A stretch of 64,000 bases of DNA from Cynocephalus volans (taxonomy: Eukaryota; Chordata; Mammalia; Dermoptera; Cynocephalidae). Of this stretch, positions 32,119 through 42,070 are shown one piece after another. The position numbers were made by a program, and so were the translations under genes. Positions within the stretch are counted from its first letter, which is position 1, and each line of letters begins with the position of its first letter. The stretch lies in assembly GCF_027409185.1 (NCBI RefSeq), contig NC_084471.1:9391035-9455034 (forward strand), written 5' to 3'. The notes beneath the pieces were generated by a model, which was not told the DNA's origin, made no database searches, and was given only the letters and a program-made list of their open reading frames with translations.

Positions 32119-33404
32119 AATACAAAATAAAACACAGGAAAAATAAGCAAAAGGCTCATATGGGCACTCTACAAAAAAAGCATGTGAAAAGGTGCTTAAT
32201 TTCATTAGTTTTCGGAGAACCACACATGAAAAGCACAATGTGATCCCATTATACCCTCGCTAGAATGGCTAAAATACAAAAGACAGATAATACCAAGCAA
32301 TGGTGAAGATGTGAAGCAACTGGAACCGTCATATGCTGCTGGCGAGTGTGTACATTGGTACACCCATGTTAAGAAACTGTTTGGCAGTATCCATTGAACT
32401 GAAAATAAGCATACCCTCAGACTAGCAAGTGCACTCCTAGATATGTCACAACAGAAATGGCTACATATGTTCATCAAAAGACATGTACAAACATGGTAAG
32501 CAGCACTTTTCATGATAGCCCCACACTGGAAACAACCCAAATGTCCATCAGCAGTGGAACTGGTAAATTGTGGCACAGTGAGGAACCAAGATGGTGGGAG
32601 TGGAAGAGGTCTGCCCAAGCAGGAAGGAACATTTTAGCATTGACATTAGACTTGCCAGCTCAAGATGGTTAAAAAAGAAAAAAGCAGACCAACTCTACGT
32701 CGGTTCCATTGTATTTCAATTCCCTACCTTATTGCCTGCATCTGGCACAGACCGTTCTCCCTCCTCTGCCCCATGTCACTGTTGTGGTACATTTATAGAC
32801 TGGGATGCTGGCATGCATGCTATATAAAAATGAAAATGAGCAAATTAAAACTGAATCAAAACATGGATGAATGTCATATACTATTGAGTGAAAAAAGCCA
32901 GACACACAAGAGTACGCATTGCAGTTCCATTGACAGAGAATTTGCTGAGTGAAATAAAGCATGTGCAGACGTTTTTGGGTTTTTTTAACCAGAAATAGTG
33001 TGGTTAAAAAAAAAAAAAAGCTAAACGAAATGAATAATAAAAGATGCAATTCCATCAGAAACGCAGATGTGAGAAATTGTAGGATACACATGTTTGCTAT
33101 AATTTGGATGTACTATTTCATTTTTTAATGCCTGAGAAGACATGTATTTGGATATTCCTTGCAATATTGTTTGTAATAGTAAAAAACTGGATGCAACTGA
33201 AATGTCTAAGATTTATGGCTAAGTAAATGTGGTACATTTATATAATGGAATACTAAACAACGGTCAAAATGGAAAGGAATCAACTTGGGTAACTCCTAAT
33301 CTGATGTTGAGTGAGAAAAATTTGCAGAATACTATATATACAGCATTAAACAATGCTTGTAAATGTATAAAGCACAAGCAAAAAGGAAAGGGCTAAGTGT
33401 GCTT

Positions 33405-33545
33405 GAGCACCTACTATGTGCCAGCTGCCTACCTTAAACACCCTTCTATGAGCTCATTTCTAATATGTGTTTTTCAGACACGAGAAAACTGAGGCTCAGT
33501 GAGGGGCAGCCCCGCCACAGTCCCACAGAGCCAGGAGGGAGCCCA
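33405..33545 (+). repeat. MIR
   Basis: Classic MIR order: GAGCACCTACTATGTGCCAG, then GAGAAAACTGAGGCTCAG and a CCCACAGAGCCAGGAGGG segment. It lies just upstream of CHADL. Confidence 0.8.
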
Positions 33546-33824
33546 GGGCTGCTGACCCACCCCGTTGGCCACCAAGGACTCTGGCCTGGGCCGCGTCCCC
33601 TGTAACTCTAGCCACTGCTCCCACTCCCCACCCCTCCTTCACCTCAGCCTGGGGTAGCCCAGCTCTGCCGGGCTGCGGACAATGCCTCCCATTCAGCCCT
33701 GTCCTGGTTGCCAGGCCTGCGGGCCAAGGAGGGGGGCTCTCACCAGCGTCCAGGCGGGGACTGTCACGTCGCCGGCCTTTCCCTTCTACTGTGCCTCCAG
33801 GCTGGACTGGTGGTTTGAGGCAGC

Positions 33825-33832
33825 ATGGAGGG
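33825..33832 (+). CDS. CHADL: CHADL coding mini-exon (8 nt of CDS)
   Basis: ATG GAG GG lies directly before a consensus donor, GTGAGT (33833). Joined to 35563 it yields MEGPQSSTH, matching the remembered human N-terminus MEGPRSSTH. The exon's 5' UTR extends left to an unknown start. Confidence 0.85.
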
Positions 33833-36800
33833 GTGAGTCTTTGGGCCTTGAAGGTGCAAGGGGGGCTTAGAGCAGCTGAGTGGCCCCAGGCAAGGCCCTG
33901 CTACTCTCTGGGCCTCTCAGAGACTGGCAGATGGGGGCTCTGGGAACCTCCTGGGCCTCTCAGAGACTGGCAGACGGGGGCTCTGGGAACCTCCTGGGCC
34001 TCTCAGAGACTGGCAGACGGGGGCTCTGGGAACTTCTGGGCCTCAGATTCTCCAAGGGTCTCCATAGGGTGTATGGGAACATGGCTGCTCCCATTGATTA
34101 GTCCTCTAGGGGCTTGTCTGAGAGCTCAGCAGCACCTTCTGAGCCCTGGATGCTTCAGGGATCTGTCCTCATGGGTCCCCTCCCTGGCCTGCCCTGAGCC
34201 ACAACCTTCACCAAGAGCTCCAAAGCAGGGGCTGGATGCTGGGATCCAAAGGAGACCTGAAAACAGACAGTGACAACCCAGTGAGCAGGAAGGGGGCCAG
34301 CCCAGGGGTCAAGAAAGGCTGCTCAGAGGCTGTGTGTGACACCAGCTGAGAACGGGTTGAGTTAGGTGACGTAGGCAGCAAGGAGGGAGCTCTGGGCCTT
34401 CCTGGTGACACAAAGCTGTTCCAGGTGTGCTCACAGCAGGGGAGCCGAGGGTGACACTGAAGAATCTGAGCAGATTCTGGTTGAGAAATCAGGAGTCAGG
34501 ACTTTCCACCAAAGGCAGAGGGGAGGTGCTGGAGAATTTACAGCCGGGGGTGTCATGGTCCCATCTGTGATTTGGAAAGTTCCTTTTGGTTGCTGGCTGG
34601 TGAATGGAGCATAGGGGAGGCCAGGAGAGCCACAGTGGCAGCAGCTGTCCCTAAGAAGAGGTGGGCAGTGGCTGTTATTGTGAGGTGGAAGGGTCTGACT
34701 GAGGGATGGATAGGTGGATAGATGGATGGATGGATGGATGGAAGGATGGATGAATGGAAGGAAGGATGTATGGGTGGGTGTGTGGATGGATGGACAGATG
34801 GATGAATGAGTGGATGGGTAGATAGGTGGATGGATGGGTGATGGACAGGTGGACAAGTGAGTGATACACCTGGCCCAAAGCACAGCCCAAAACCCATAGC
34901 CTCACATCCCTCCATCCCAGTCCAGGCCAGCTGGGTTGTACTAAGGTGAAGGGCGGACAAAAGGGAAATAAATACAGAAGAAAGAAGCCGCCCGAGCCAC
35001 CTGCTCACCATGCCAGTGTGGCTCTGACCAGCCATTAAGGCTCACTCAGGGACCTCAGACCCCCAACACCTGAACCTGCCAGTCTTGCTCATAATTCGGT
35101 CCAGGCCTGGGTCCTTCCCTCCCACTGCCAGGCTGTCCTCTCAAGGTGGGTGCCACTGTGCTTCCTGTCACCAGGGAGATGGCACTGTATCCGTTGGAGA
35201 ACAGGCTGCTCCTCCTCCTCTCCCTGGACCAGCGCCTCACCACAGCCTGGGTACATGCTCTGAACTCCAGAGTCATTGACGAATTCAGCAAGTCCTCACT
35301 GAGCCACTAGACAGACAATCAAAGAGAATCATCGGGTCACCTTTCTGAGCCTTGGTTTCCTACAGTGTAAAGCAGGACTAACTGTAGTTCCCTCACTGCA
35401 CAGGGGTGGGGGTTTGGGGCGAGGGCAATAGCACTTTCCTGGGCCCAAAGGAGGAAGGCTCCGAGGAGCTCTGGGGACAGGAGCTACACTGGCTGGGGCC
35501 CGGTGAGGGACAGTGTAAGGCCCCTGCCCCTGTGGACAACCAACTATCCCTCCCTCTACCAGGCCCCAGAGTTCCACCCATGCCTCTTTGGGGCTCCTGC
35601 TGCTTCTGCTGCTGCCACTGGGCCCAGCTTGGTATGTGGCTGCCCAACGCTGCCCACAGACCTGCATTTGTGACAACTCCAGGCGGCATGTTGCCTGCCG
35701 GCACCAGAATCTCACCGAGGTGCCGAACGCCATCCCCGAGGTCAGCAGGGCAGGAGCATGGGCAAGGGTGGCAGTGGGGCAGGGTGGGAGCAGCAGTGGG
35801 TGGAGCCTGGTTGGAGATCAATAGATCTGCCCCAGCAGGGGCAGGAGACCCTAGGAGGGTACTTCTCTCAGAGCCTGTCTTCACATCTATAAAATGGGAA
35901 TAATAATAACCAATAACAGGAAGATAATCTACTTAAAATCCTTACTGTGTGACTGGAATAAGTAGGTGATCTATAAATACAGTCATGTGCCAGCTAACAA
36001 TGGGGTATGTTCTGAGAAATACATTGTAGGCAATTTTATCATTGTGGGAACATCATGGAGTTTACCTACACAAACCTAGCTGGTCTAGCTGACTACACAC
36101 TATGGTATAGCCTATGCTCCTAGGCCACCAACCTGTACAGCATGTTGCTGTACCGAATACTATAGGCAATTGTAACACAATGGTAAGCATTTGTGTATCT
36201 AAACATAGAGATGACGGGCTGGCCATTTAGCTCAGTTGGTTAGAGTGTGGCGCTGATAAACAGAAATGGTACGGTAAAATACAGTATAAAAGATAAAAAA
36301 TGGAGGGCCGGACCGTGGCTCACTTGTGAGAGCGTGGTGCTGACAACACCAAGTCAAGGGTTAAGATCCTCTTACTGGTCATCTTTTAAAAAAAAAAAAA
36401 AAAAGATTTTAAAAATGGTACATCTGTATAGGGCACTTAACATGAATGGAGCTTGCAGGACTGGAAGTTGCTCTGGGTGAGTCAGTGAGTGAGCGGTGAG
36501 TGAACGAGGGCTTGGGACATTACTGCACACACCATAGACTTTATAAACACTGTATGCTTAGGCTACACTAAATTTATAAAAAAAAAAAAAAGTAATTGCA
36601 CTACGACATTATGATGGCTACGACTTCACTAGGTGATAGGAGTTTTTCAGCTCCATGTTATACTCTTGCAGGACCACCCATCGGAGGAAAGTACTTGAAA
36701 ACGATCATGGATTGTACCACCAAGGTCAAGTGTTCAGATCTCCACACTGGCCAGCCACCAAAAAAAGAAAAATAAAAGTTCATGGAAAAATTTGTATTAT

Positions 36801-39800
36801 CTTTTTTTTCCTTTTGGTGGTTGGCTAGTGACAGGATCCAAACCCTTGACCTCGGTGTTATCGACACTGGGATCTAACCAACTGAGCCAACAGTCCAGCC
36901 CTGTCTATTTTTCCATGAACTTTTTGAAATACCCTCGTATATGGGGTCCATTGTGGATGCAGCATATGGCTGCATTGAATTCTTTACAGACCCTGCGGCA
37001 GAGATGTGGGGATGTGGTAGGATACGACACGGGCTCTGCCCTGTGAAGTCATGAGTTAGTGGGGTAAAGTAAACAGGCAGTGACAGTACAGTACGAAAGA
37101 TGCCACAGAGGGGTTGCCCAGGTGGCTGGGAGGAAAGCTTCCTGGAGGAGGTGTCAGGGAGCAGGATGAAGAGAAATGGACAGGTGAGGGGACAGAAGAG
37201 CGTCTTAAGTGAGGGAGCAGCACATGCAGAGGCCACGGCCCTGTGCGCTCAGCCTCCCTTCCCCTCCCTGCCCCCAGCTGACCCAGCGGCTGGACCTCCA
37301 GGGCAACATGCTGCAGGTGATCCCTGCAGCTGCCTTCCAGGACCTGCCTCATCTCACACATCTGGACCTGCGGCACTGCCAGGTGGAGCTGGTGGCCGAG
37401 GGCGCGTTCCGCGGCCTGGGCCGCCTGCTGCTCCTCAACCTGGCCTCCAACCGCCTGAGCGCGCTGCCCCAGGAGGCGCTCGACGGGCTGGGCTCGCTGC
37501 GGCGGCTGGAGCTGGAGGGGAACAGGCTGGAGGAGCTGCGGCCGGGGACGTTCGGGGCCCTGGGCGCTCTGGCCACGCTGAACCTGGCCCACAACGCCCT
37601 GGTCTACCTGCCCGCCATGGCCTTCCAGGGGCTGCTGCGCGCCCGCTGGCTGCAGCTGGCACACAACGCGCTCAGCGTGCTGGCCCCCGAGGCCCTGGCG
37701 GGCCTGCCCGCCCTTCGCCGCCTCAGCCTGCACCACAACGAGCTCCAGGCCCTGCCCGGGCCGGCCCTGTCGCAGGCCCGCGGCCTGGCGCGCCTCGAGC
37801 TGGGCCACAACCCGCTGACCTACGCGGGCGAGGAGGACGGGCTGGCGCTGCCTGGCCTGCGGGAGCTGGCGCTGGACCACGGGGCCCTGCAGGCCTTGGG
37901 TCCCAGGGCCTTCGCCCGCTGCCCGCGCCTGCACACCCTCGACCTCCGCGGGAACCAGCTGCACGGCCTGCCCCCGCTGCAGGGCCCGGGCCAGCTGCGC
38001 CGGCTGCGGCTGCAGGGGAACCCGCTGTGGTGCGGCTGCCAGGCGCGGCCCCTGCTCGAGTGGCTGGTGCGGGCGCGCGTGCGCACGGACGGCGAGTGCC
38101 GGGGGCCGCGGCGCCTGCGGGGCGAGGCCCTGGACGCCCTGCGGCCCTCGGACCTGCGCTGCCCCGGGGACGGGCACGGGGACGGGGACGGGCCGGAGGA
38201 AGAGCGAGAGGAGCGGGCTGCGGCCCGGGCCCGCGCCCCGCCGCGCGCCCCCGCGGAGGAGGACGGGGCGGCCGCGCCCTGCCCTCGCGCCTGCGCCTGC
38301 GCCTCCGAGAGCCGGCACAGCAGCTGCGAGGGCCGCGGCCTGCGGGCGGTGCCCCGCGGCTTCCCCAACGACACCCGGCTCCTGGACCTGAGGCGGAACC
38401 ACTTCCCCTCGGTGCCCCGAGCCGCCTTTCCCGGCCTGGGCCGCGTGGTGTCGCTGCACCTGCAGCACTGCGGCATCGCCGAGCTGAAGGCGGGCGCCTT
38501 GGCGGGGCTGGGCCACCTCGTCTACCTCTACCTCTCTGACAACCAGCTCTCGGGCCTCAGCGCTGCTGCCCTCGAAGGGGCCCCCCGCCTGGGCTACCTG
38601 TACCTGGAGCGCAACCGCTTCCTGCAGGTGCCAGGGGCCGCCCTGCGCGCCCTGCCCAGCCTCTTCTCCCTGCACCTGCAGGACAATGCTGTGGACCGCC
38701 TGGCACCTGGGGACCTGGCGGGGGTGCCGACCTTGCGCTGGCTCTATCTGAGTGGAAACCGCATCACCCAAATGTCCCCGGGGGCGCTGGGTCCAGCTCA
38801 AGAGCTGGAGAAGCTGCACCTTGACAGGAACCAGCTGCAAGACGTGCCCACTGGGGCCTTGGAGGGACTGCCTGCCCTCCTGGAGCTGCAGCTCTCCGGA
38901 AACCCACTCAGGACCCTGCGAGATGGGGCCTTCCGGCCTATGGGCAGGTCGCTGCAGCACCTCTTCCTGAACAGCAGTGGCCTGGAGCAGGTGGGCATGG
39001 GATGTCTAGTGGTGTGTACAAGGCACACACAACGTGCATTCACTCAACAAACATTTGCCACCCCCCTCCGTGCCAGGTTCTAGGCTAAGCATGGGGACCC
39101 TGAGATAAATCAGACACACAGCTTGCCCCCTGCCCTAGGGAGCTCAAGTGTGGGTGACAGGCCAGACAGGATCCAGGCCAGGCTCTGTTGGGGCATGGAG
39201 GAGGGAGGAATTTGGGACCGTGGGGTTACCCACTGTTTGTACACATTGAGAGCCCCCAAGAGGCTTTGCCATTATGGGGCGTGGAGTTTGGACATAGCAG
39301 AAAGAGCCATGAACTGGGCATCTGGGTGACTTGGACAGGGCAACTGCTTTGATATCAGACCAACCTGGGTTTCCGCCCCAGCACTGCTCTTCCTACCTGG
39401 GCCAATTTGGGCTCTCCAACTTCCCCTCTGCTGGGGGAGGATGGGACTCTCCCAGACTTCCTCATACCAGGACTTGTCACCCCCTTGCAGATTTCTCCTG
39501 GGGCCTTCTCAGGCCTGGGGCCCGAGCTCCAGAGCCTGTACCTGCAAAAGAACCATCTGCGGGTCCTGCCTGCCTTGTCTGATCTCAACCGGCTTGAGCT
39601 CATCGACCTCAGTGGCAATCCCTTTCACTGTGACTGCCAGTTGCTACCACTGCACAGGTAGACACCCCCCACCGGGACCCCCAGCCAGAGACCAGCTGCT
39701 GCCAGTCAAGCCTTGCCATCTCCCCAGGGGTCCTACCAGAGCCAGGCATGAATGAGCCCCTTCCAGGGTCAGCTACACTTCCTGGGGGTTTGGGGTGGAC

Positions 39801-40561
39801 TTCTCTCTGAGCCTTGATTCCCTTATCCTTAAAGTAGGAGCTATATCCGCCCCACCCGGTGGGCTGGGACTTAGTAAATATGTGTGGGCATGTTACATAA
39901 TTATGTAAGATAGCTACGGAAGCCCGGAGTCAGACCTAGGCTGCAATCCTGGCTCTGTGATTTTACCACCTAACTTTGGGCAAGCCACATTGCCTTTCTG
40001 TGCCCATCTGTAAAAGGGGGATGATAGTAATAGTATCTACCTCAGCATGGTTGTTGTAACAATTAAATTGATTTGAACAGTGTCTAAAACTGTTACTATT
40101 GCTTTTACTGTCCCCTCTTTGCAGAGAATGGATCTGAGGCCACGTAACTGGTGAACGCTGAGCCAGGATTCTCAGCAGAGCCTGACCCACTGGGCTCCAC
40201 TGCCCCCGAGTTCCTGACACCCTCTTCCATCTCCTCAGGAAAGCTCTCAGCCAAGACCCAGCACAGTGGGCTCCCCAAGCTCTCTTTTCTTCTCAGGTGG
40301 CTCACTGGGCTGAACTTGCGGGTGGGGGCCACCTGCGCTGCCCCTCCCAGTGCCCGTGGCCAGAGGGTGAAGGCTGCGGTTGCTGTCTTTGAAGCCTGCC
40401 CAGGTTGGGCTGCCAGGAAGGCCAAGCGGACACCAGCCTACAGGCCCGGAGGTAGAAGAACGCCCATCAAGGGAAGACAGCAGGGAGCAGACCAGGTTGG
40501 CCGTGGGGTGGGTGGGCCCAGGCCTCGGTGGGTGGGTCAAGTTCTGAAGCCCCCAGTGTAG
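33825..40561 (+). CDS. CHADL: Chondroadherin-like protein, 5 coding exons
   Basis: CHADL is a secreted small leucine-rich repeat protein of cartilage matrix; family work links it to collagen binding and to restraint of chondrocyte differentiation. Coding exons: 33825-33832, 35563-35740, 37278-38990, 39491-39657 and 40297-40561. They total 2331 nt, in phase, for 776 residues; human is 762 by memory. Residues 1-30 are a signal peptide with a seven-leucine core. LRRNT1 follows ([10 protein letters not shown]33-C39), then a block of LRRs, LRRCT1 (NPLWCGC at N310), a charged Arg/Ala/Glu-rich spacer, LRRNT2 (CPRACAC from C397), a second LRR block, and LRRCT2 (NPFHCDC at N676) ending in a basic tail. 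The start comes from a tiny first coding exon. Exon 3 is extremely GC-rich. No disabling mutation is seen. Confidence 0.95.
33910..34047 (+). repeat. 43-bp minisatellite, about 3.2 copies
   Basis: The unit starts GGGCCTCTCAGAGACTGGCA and ends GCTCTGGGAACCTCCT. Three near-identical copies are followed by a partial one. Only a T/C change in the GAYGGGGG segment distinguishes the first copy. It lies 80 bases into CHADL intron 1. Confidence 0.93.
34704..34856 (+). repeat. (GGAT)n-type microsatellite
   Basis: About 150 bases of imperfect GGAT/GGTG/GAAG tetranucleotide repeats in CHADL intron 1. Confidence 0.93.
35563..35740 (+). CDS. CHADL: CHADL coding exon 2 (signal peptide and LRRNT1)
   Basis: The acceptor is CTCTACCAG. 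It encodes [10 protein letters not shown], then a leucine-rich signal core and [20 protein letters not shown], ending [11 protein letters not shown]. The donor GTCAGC is weak at +3, but the next exon continues exactly ([10 protein letters not shown]). No in-frame ATG is present in this exon before the signal core. Confidence 0.93.
36216..36258 (+). repeat. SINE fragment, 5' 43 bases
   Basis: GGGCTGGCCATTTAGCTCAG to GTGGCGCTGATAA, then abrupt return to host repeat sequence. Confidence 0.75.
36305..36404 (+). repeat. Chimeric dimer-derived SINE, internal deletion
   Basis: It starts with the dimer 5' end (GGGCCGGACCGTGGCTCACT) but passes directly into the second unit (GCTGACAACACCAAGTCAAG) and the A tail, so the first-unit T arm and the linker are missing. 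Confidence 0.88.
36716..36770 (+). repeat. SINE 3' fragment
   Basis: CACCAAGGTCAAGTGTTCAG to CTGGCCAGCCACC plus an A-rich tail. Confidence 0.75.
36774..36924. repeat. 18-bp perfect inverted repeat around a SINE
   Basis: AAAAGTTCATGGAAAAAT (36774-36791) is the exact reverse complement of 36907-36924. A minus-strand SINE fills the loop. The arm resembles the terminal part of a mariner-type element, which is an inference. Confidence 0.75.
36799..36901 (-). repeat. tRNA-Ile-derived SINE, monomer
   Basis: The minus strand reads GGGCTGGACTGTTGGCTCAG and onward to an A-rich tail at the left. Confidence 0.87.
37278..38990 (+). CDS. CHADL: CHADL coding exon 3 (LRR block 1, LRRCT1, LRRNT2, LRR block 2)
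   Basis: One 1713-base exon carries 571 residues (63-633). The acceptor is GCCCCCAG and the donor GTGGGC. LRR motifs of the xLxxLxLxxN type recur about every 24 residues ([40 protein letters not shown], then [20 protein letters not shown] and [10 protein letters not shown]). Its GC content is far above its surroundings. Confidence 0.96.
38991..39490 (+). other. CHADL intron 3, no recognised content
   Basis: 500 bases; a faint MIR-like segment near 39020-39120 and otherwise unique. Confidence 0.5.
39491..39657 (+). CDS. CHADL: CHADL coding exon 4 (residues 634-688)
   Basis: The acceptor is CCCTTGCAG and the donor GTAGAC. It encodes [20 protein letters not shown], a last LRR and the start of LRRCT2 ([13 protein letters not shown]). 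Confidence 0.95.
39658..40296 (+). other. CHADL intron 4
   Basis: Contains a minus-strand MIR (about 39920-40080) and otherwise unique sequence. Confidence 0.6.
40297..40561 (+). CDS. CHADL: CHADL last coding exon (residues 689-776)
   Basis: The acceptor is CTTCTCAG. It encodes [20 protein letters not shown] and [15 protein letters not shown], then a basic tail [14 protein letters not shown]. It reads through to LKPPV and TAG at 40559. The far C-terminus differs from the remembered human end. Confidence 0.92.
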
Positions 40562-41230
40562 CAGGGGCCCGACTTCTCTTGGTCCTGATTCATGTGGTTC
40601 CAGAGCTGGCAATGACCCTGTTGCGTCTGTTCAACAATGTCCATTGCCCCCTTCACCTCCACCTCTGGGCTGGGCCTGGGGGTGGGTAGGGTTGTAAGGA
40701 AAGGACTATGGGCTATTTCATCCTGTGGGACAGTGGCCTTTCCTGTAAGCCACAGCACACCTGTTCTGATGTGTCCATAAAATCAACCTGCCATTACTGC
40801 ATTTGCTGGATCACGGTTGATTCAACCACTTCCCACCCCACCCTCCAGGGCCTCGTTCATCCCAGGGATGGGAGAATGGAGGAGAGGGTGTGTTGTTGGC
40901 TCCGCCTCCCACCACCTGTCAGCCACGGGTTGGACGCCATTTGACATTACGTTCACTATCCTGACATATCCAGCCCCAGCTTGAACCCTCAGTTATAGCA
41001 TAATCTCGCAGCACATCAGAGAAGGGTGAGCTGGATATGGGTGCCCTCCACGTGGGAACTGCCACTTGTGGGGGGTTCTGAAAGCCATGGGGGTGGTCTG
41101 AAGGGAAGAGGCTGGTCCTTAGAGGGAAAATGAGAATAGAGAAAGTGGGTGCTTGGAAGGTGTGGGGAGGGCGCTGCCTCCCTCTGGACCTGTAGTTTGA
41201 ATAGTTTGGGTGCCTGGGGGTGCCCATTAG

Positions 41231-41842
41231 GTGGTGTTTGTTTTAGTTCCCAAGGGCTGCCAAAACAAAGTGCCACACGCTGGGTGGCTTAGAACAACAG
41301 AAAGTTATCACTGACAATCTGTAGTCCAGAAGTTGGAAGACAAGGTGTCGGCAGTGCCATGCTTCCTTGGAAACACTGCCTCTTCCTGCTTCTGGTAACC
41401 CCTGACATTCCTTGGCTTGTGGCAGCATAATCCCAGTCTCTGCCTCCATCTTCACATGGTGTCTGTGTTTCTGCACATCATCTTCCCTCTATAATCTGTG
41501 CCCAAATTTCCTTTTCTTTTTTTTAACAAAAAGATGACTGGTAAGGGGATCTTTTTTATTTTTTATTTATTTTTATTTTTTATTTTATAAAGATGACCGG
41601 TAAAGGGATCTCACCCTTGACTTGGTGTTGTCAGCACCACGCTAAGCCAGTGAGTGAACCAGCCATCCCTATATAGAATCCGAACCCGTGGCCTTGGTGT
41701 TTTCAGCACCACACTGTCCCAAGTGAGCCACGGGCCAGCCCTACAACCCCGTCTCTAAATAAGGTCATACTTTGAGGTACTGGGGGAATAGGACTCCAAT
41801 CTTTTTTTGGGGAAAACAATTCAACCCATAACAGTGTTTCTT
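41231..41842 (+). repeat. Old interspersed repeat split by a SINE
   Basis: The left part (AAGTGCCACACGCTGGGTGG, GCTTAGAACAACAGAAAG) and the right part (ATAAGGTCATACTTTGAGGT, ACAATTCAACCCATAACA) are the two ends of one widespread mammalian repeat. I cannot name the family with confidence. Confidence 0.65.
41516..41741 (-). repeat. Dimeric tRNA-Ile SINE with duplicated 3' end
   Basis: A full minus-strand dimer. To its left, past a T/A-rich tail, the 3' terminal segment GATGACTGGTAAGGGGATCT occurs a second time (41532-41551, compared with 41593-41612). Confidence 0.9.
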
Positions 41843-41892
41843 GTGGAGGTAGGCTGGAAGTGAGGAAGGAACCCCTAAAAGACCCGAAGCTA

Positions 41893-42070
41893 AGGGCCGG
41901 CCCGTGGCTCACTTGGGAGAGTGCGGTGCTGATAACATCAAGGCCACAGGTTTGGATCCCTATATAGGGATGGCCAGTTAGCTCACTTGGAAGAGTGTGG
42001 TGCTGACAACACCAAGTCAAGGGTTAAGATCCCCTTATCAGTCATCTTTTAAAAAATAAAAATAAAAAAA
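41893..42070 (+). repeat. Dimeric tRNA-Ile SINE
   Basis: It starts AAGGGCCGGCCCGTGGCTCA. Both units are intact and it ends CATCTTTTAAAAAATAAA. Its tail carries AATAAA hexamers at 42055 and 42061. Confidence 0.93.

Larger units (their letters stand above)
29990..33390 (+). mobile_element. L1 3'-end fragments, composite island
   Basis: Several + strand pieces of L1 ORF2/3' UTR are recognisable: AATTATCCCTGGGATGCAAG near 30395, GCATATACCCCAAAGAACTG near 30657, AACCCAAATGTCCATCAGCA near 32535 and a similar piece near 33130-33350. All are frame-broken. SINEs are interspersed among them. Confidence 0.7.
28521..33824. other. Intergenic region between RANGAP1 and CHADL
   Basis: 28.5-29.9 kb is unique-looking with no supported gene. 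30.0-33.4 kb is a retroelement island of L1 fragments and six SINEs. 33.4-33.8 kb has a MIR followed by GC-rich sequence that is probably the CHADL upstream region. Confidence 0.7.
33833..35562 (+). other. CHADL intron 1
   Basis: 1.73 kb, with a 43-bp minisatellite, a GGAT microsatellite and otherwise unique sequence. No further exon is recognised. Confidence 0.65.
35741..37277 (+). other. CHADL intron 2, repeat-rich
   Basis: It holds an old, unnamed DNA-transposon-like repeat (about 35968-36660) interrupted by two SINE insertions, then a SINE fragment, a palindrome and a minus-strand SINE. 36950-37277 is unique. Confidence 0.65.

Noticed and set aside
33791..34273. 160-codon + strand frame with repeated [16 protein letters not shown] units
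   Set aside because: It is the 43-bp minisatellite read in a chance frame next to the CHADL mini-exon. No homology is recognised.
34431..35035. Ser/His/Pro-rich minus-strand frames
   Set aside because: These are translations of the GGAT tetranucleotide repeat in CHADL intron 1.
35580..35582. ATG in CHADL exon 2 as the start codon
   Set aside because: It is in a different frame from the signal peptide and LRRNT1, so it would not give CHADL. The upstream mini-exon supplies the right frame.
37056..38960. A separate minus-strand gene of 634 codons
   Set aside because: It is exactly antisense to the well-conserved CHADL LRR exon, has no recognisable domain and has no supporting splice or start context. 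It is listed only as a low-interest check.
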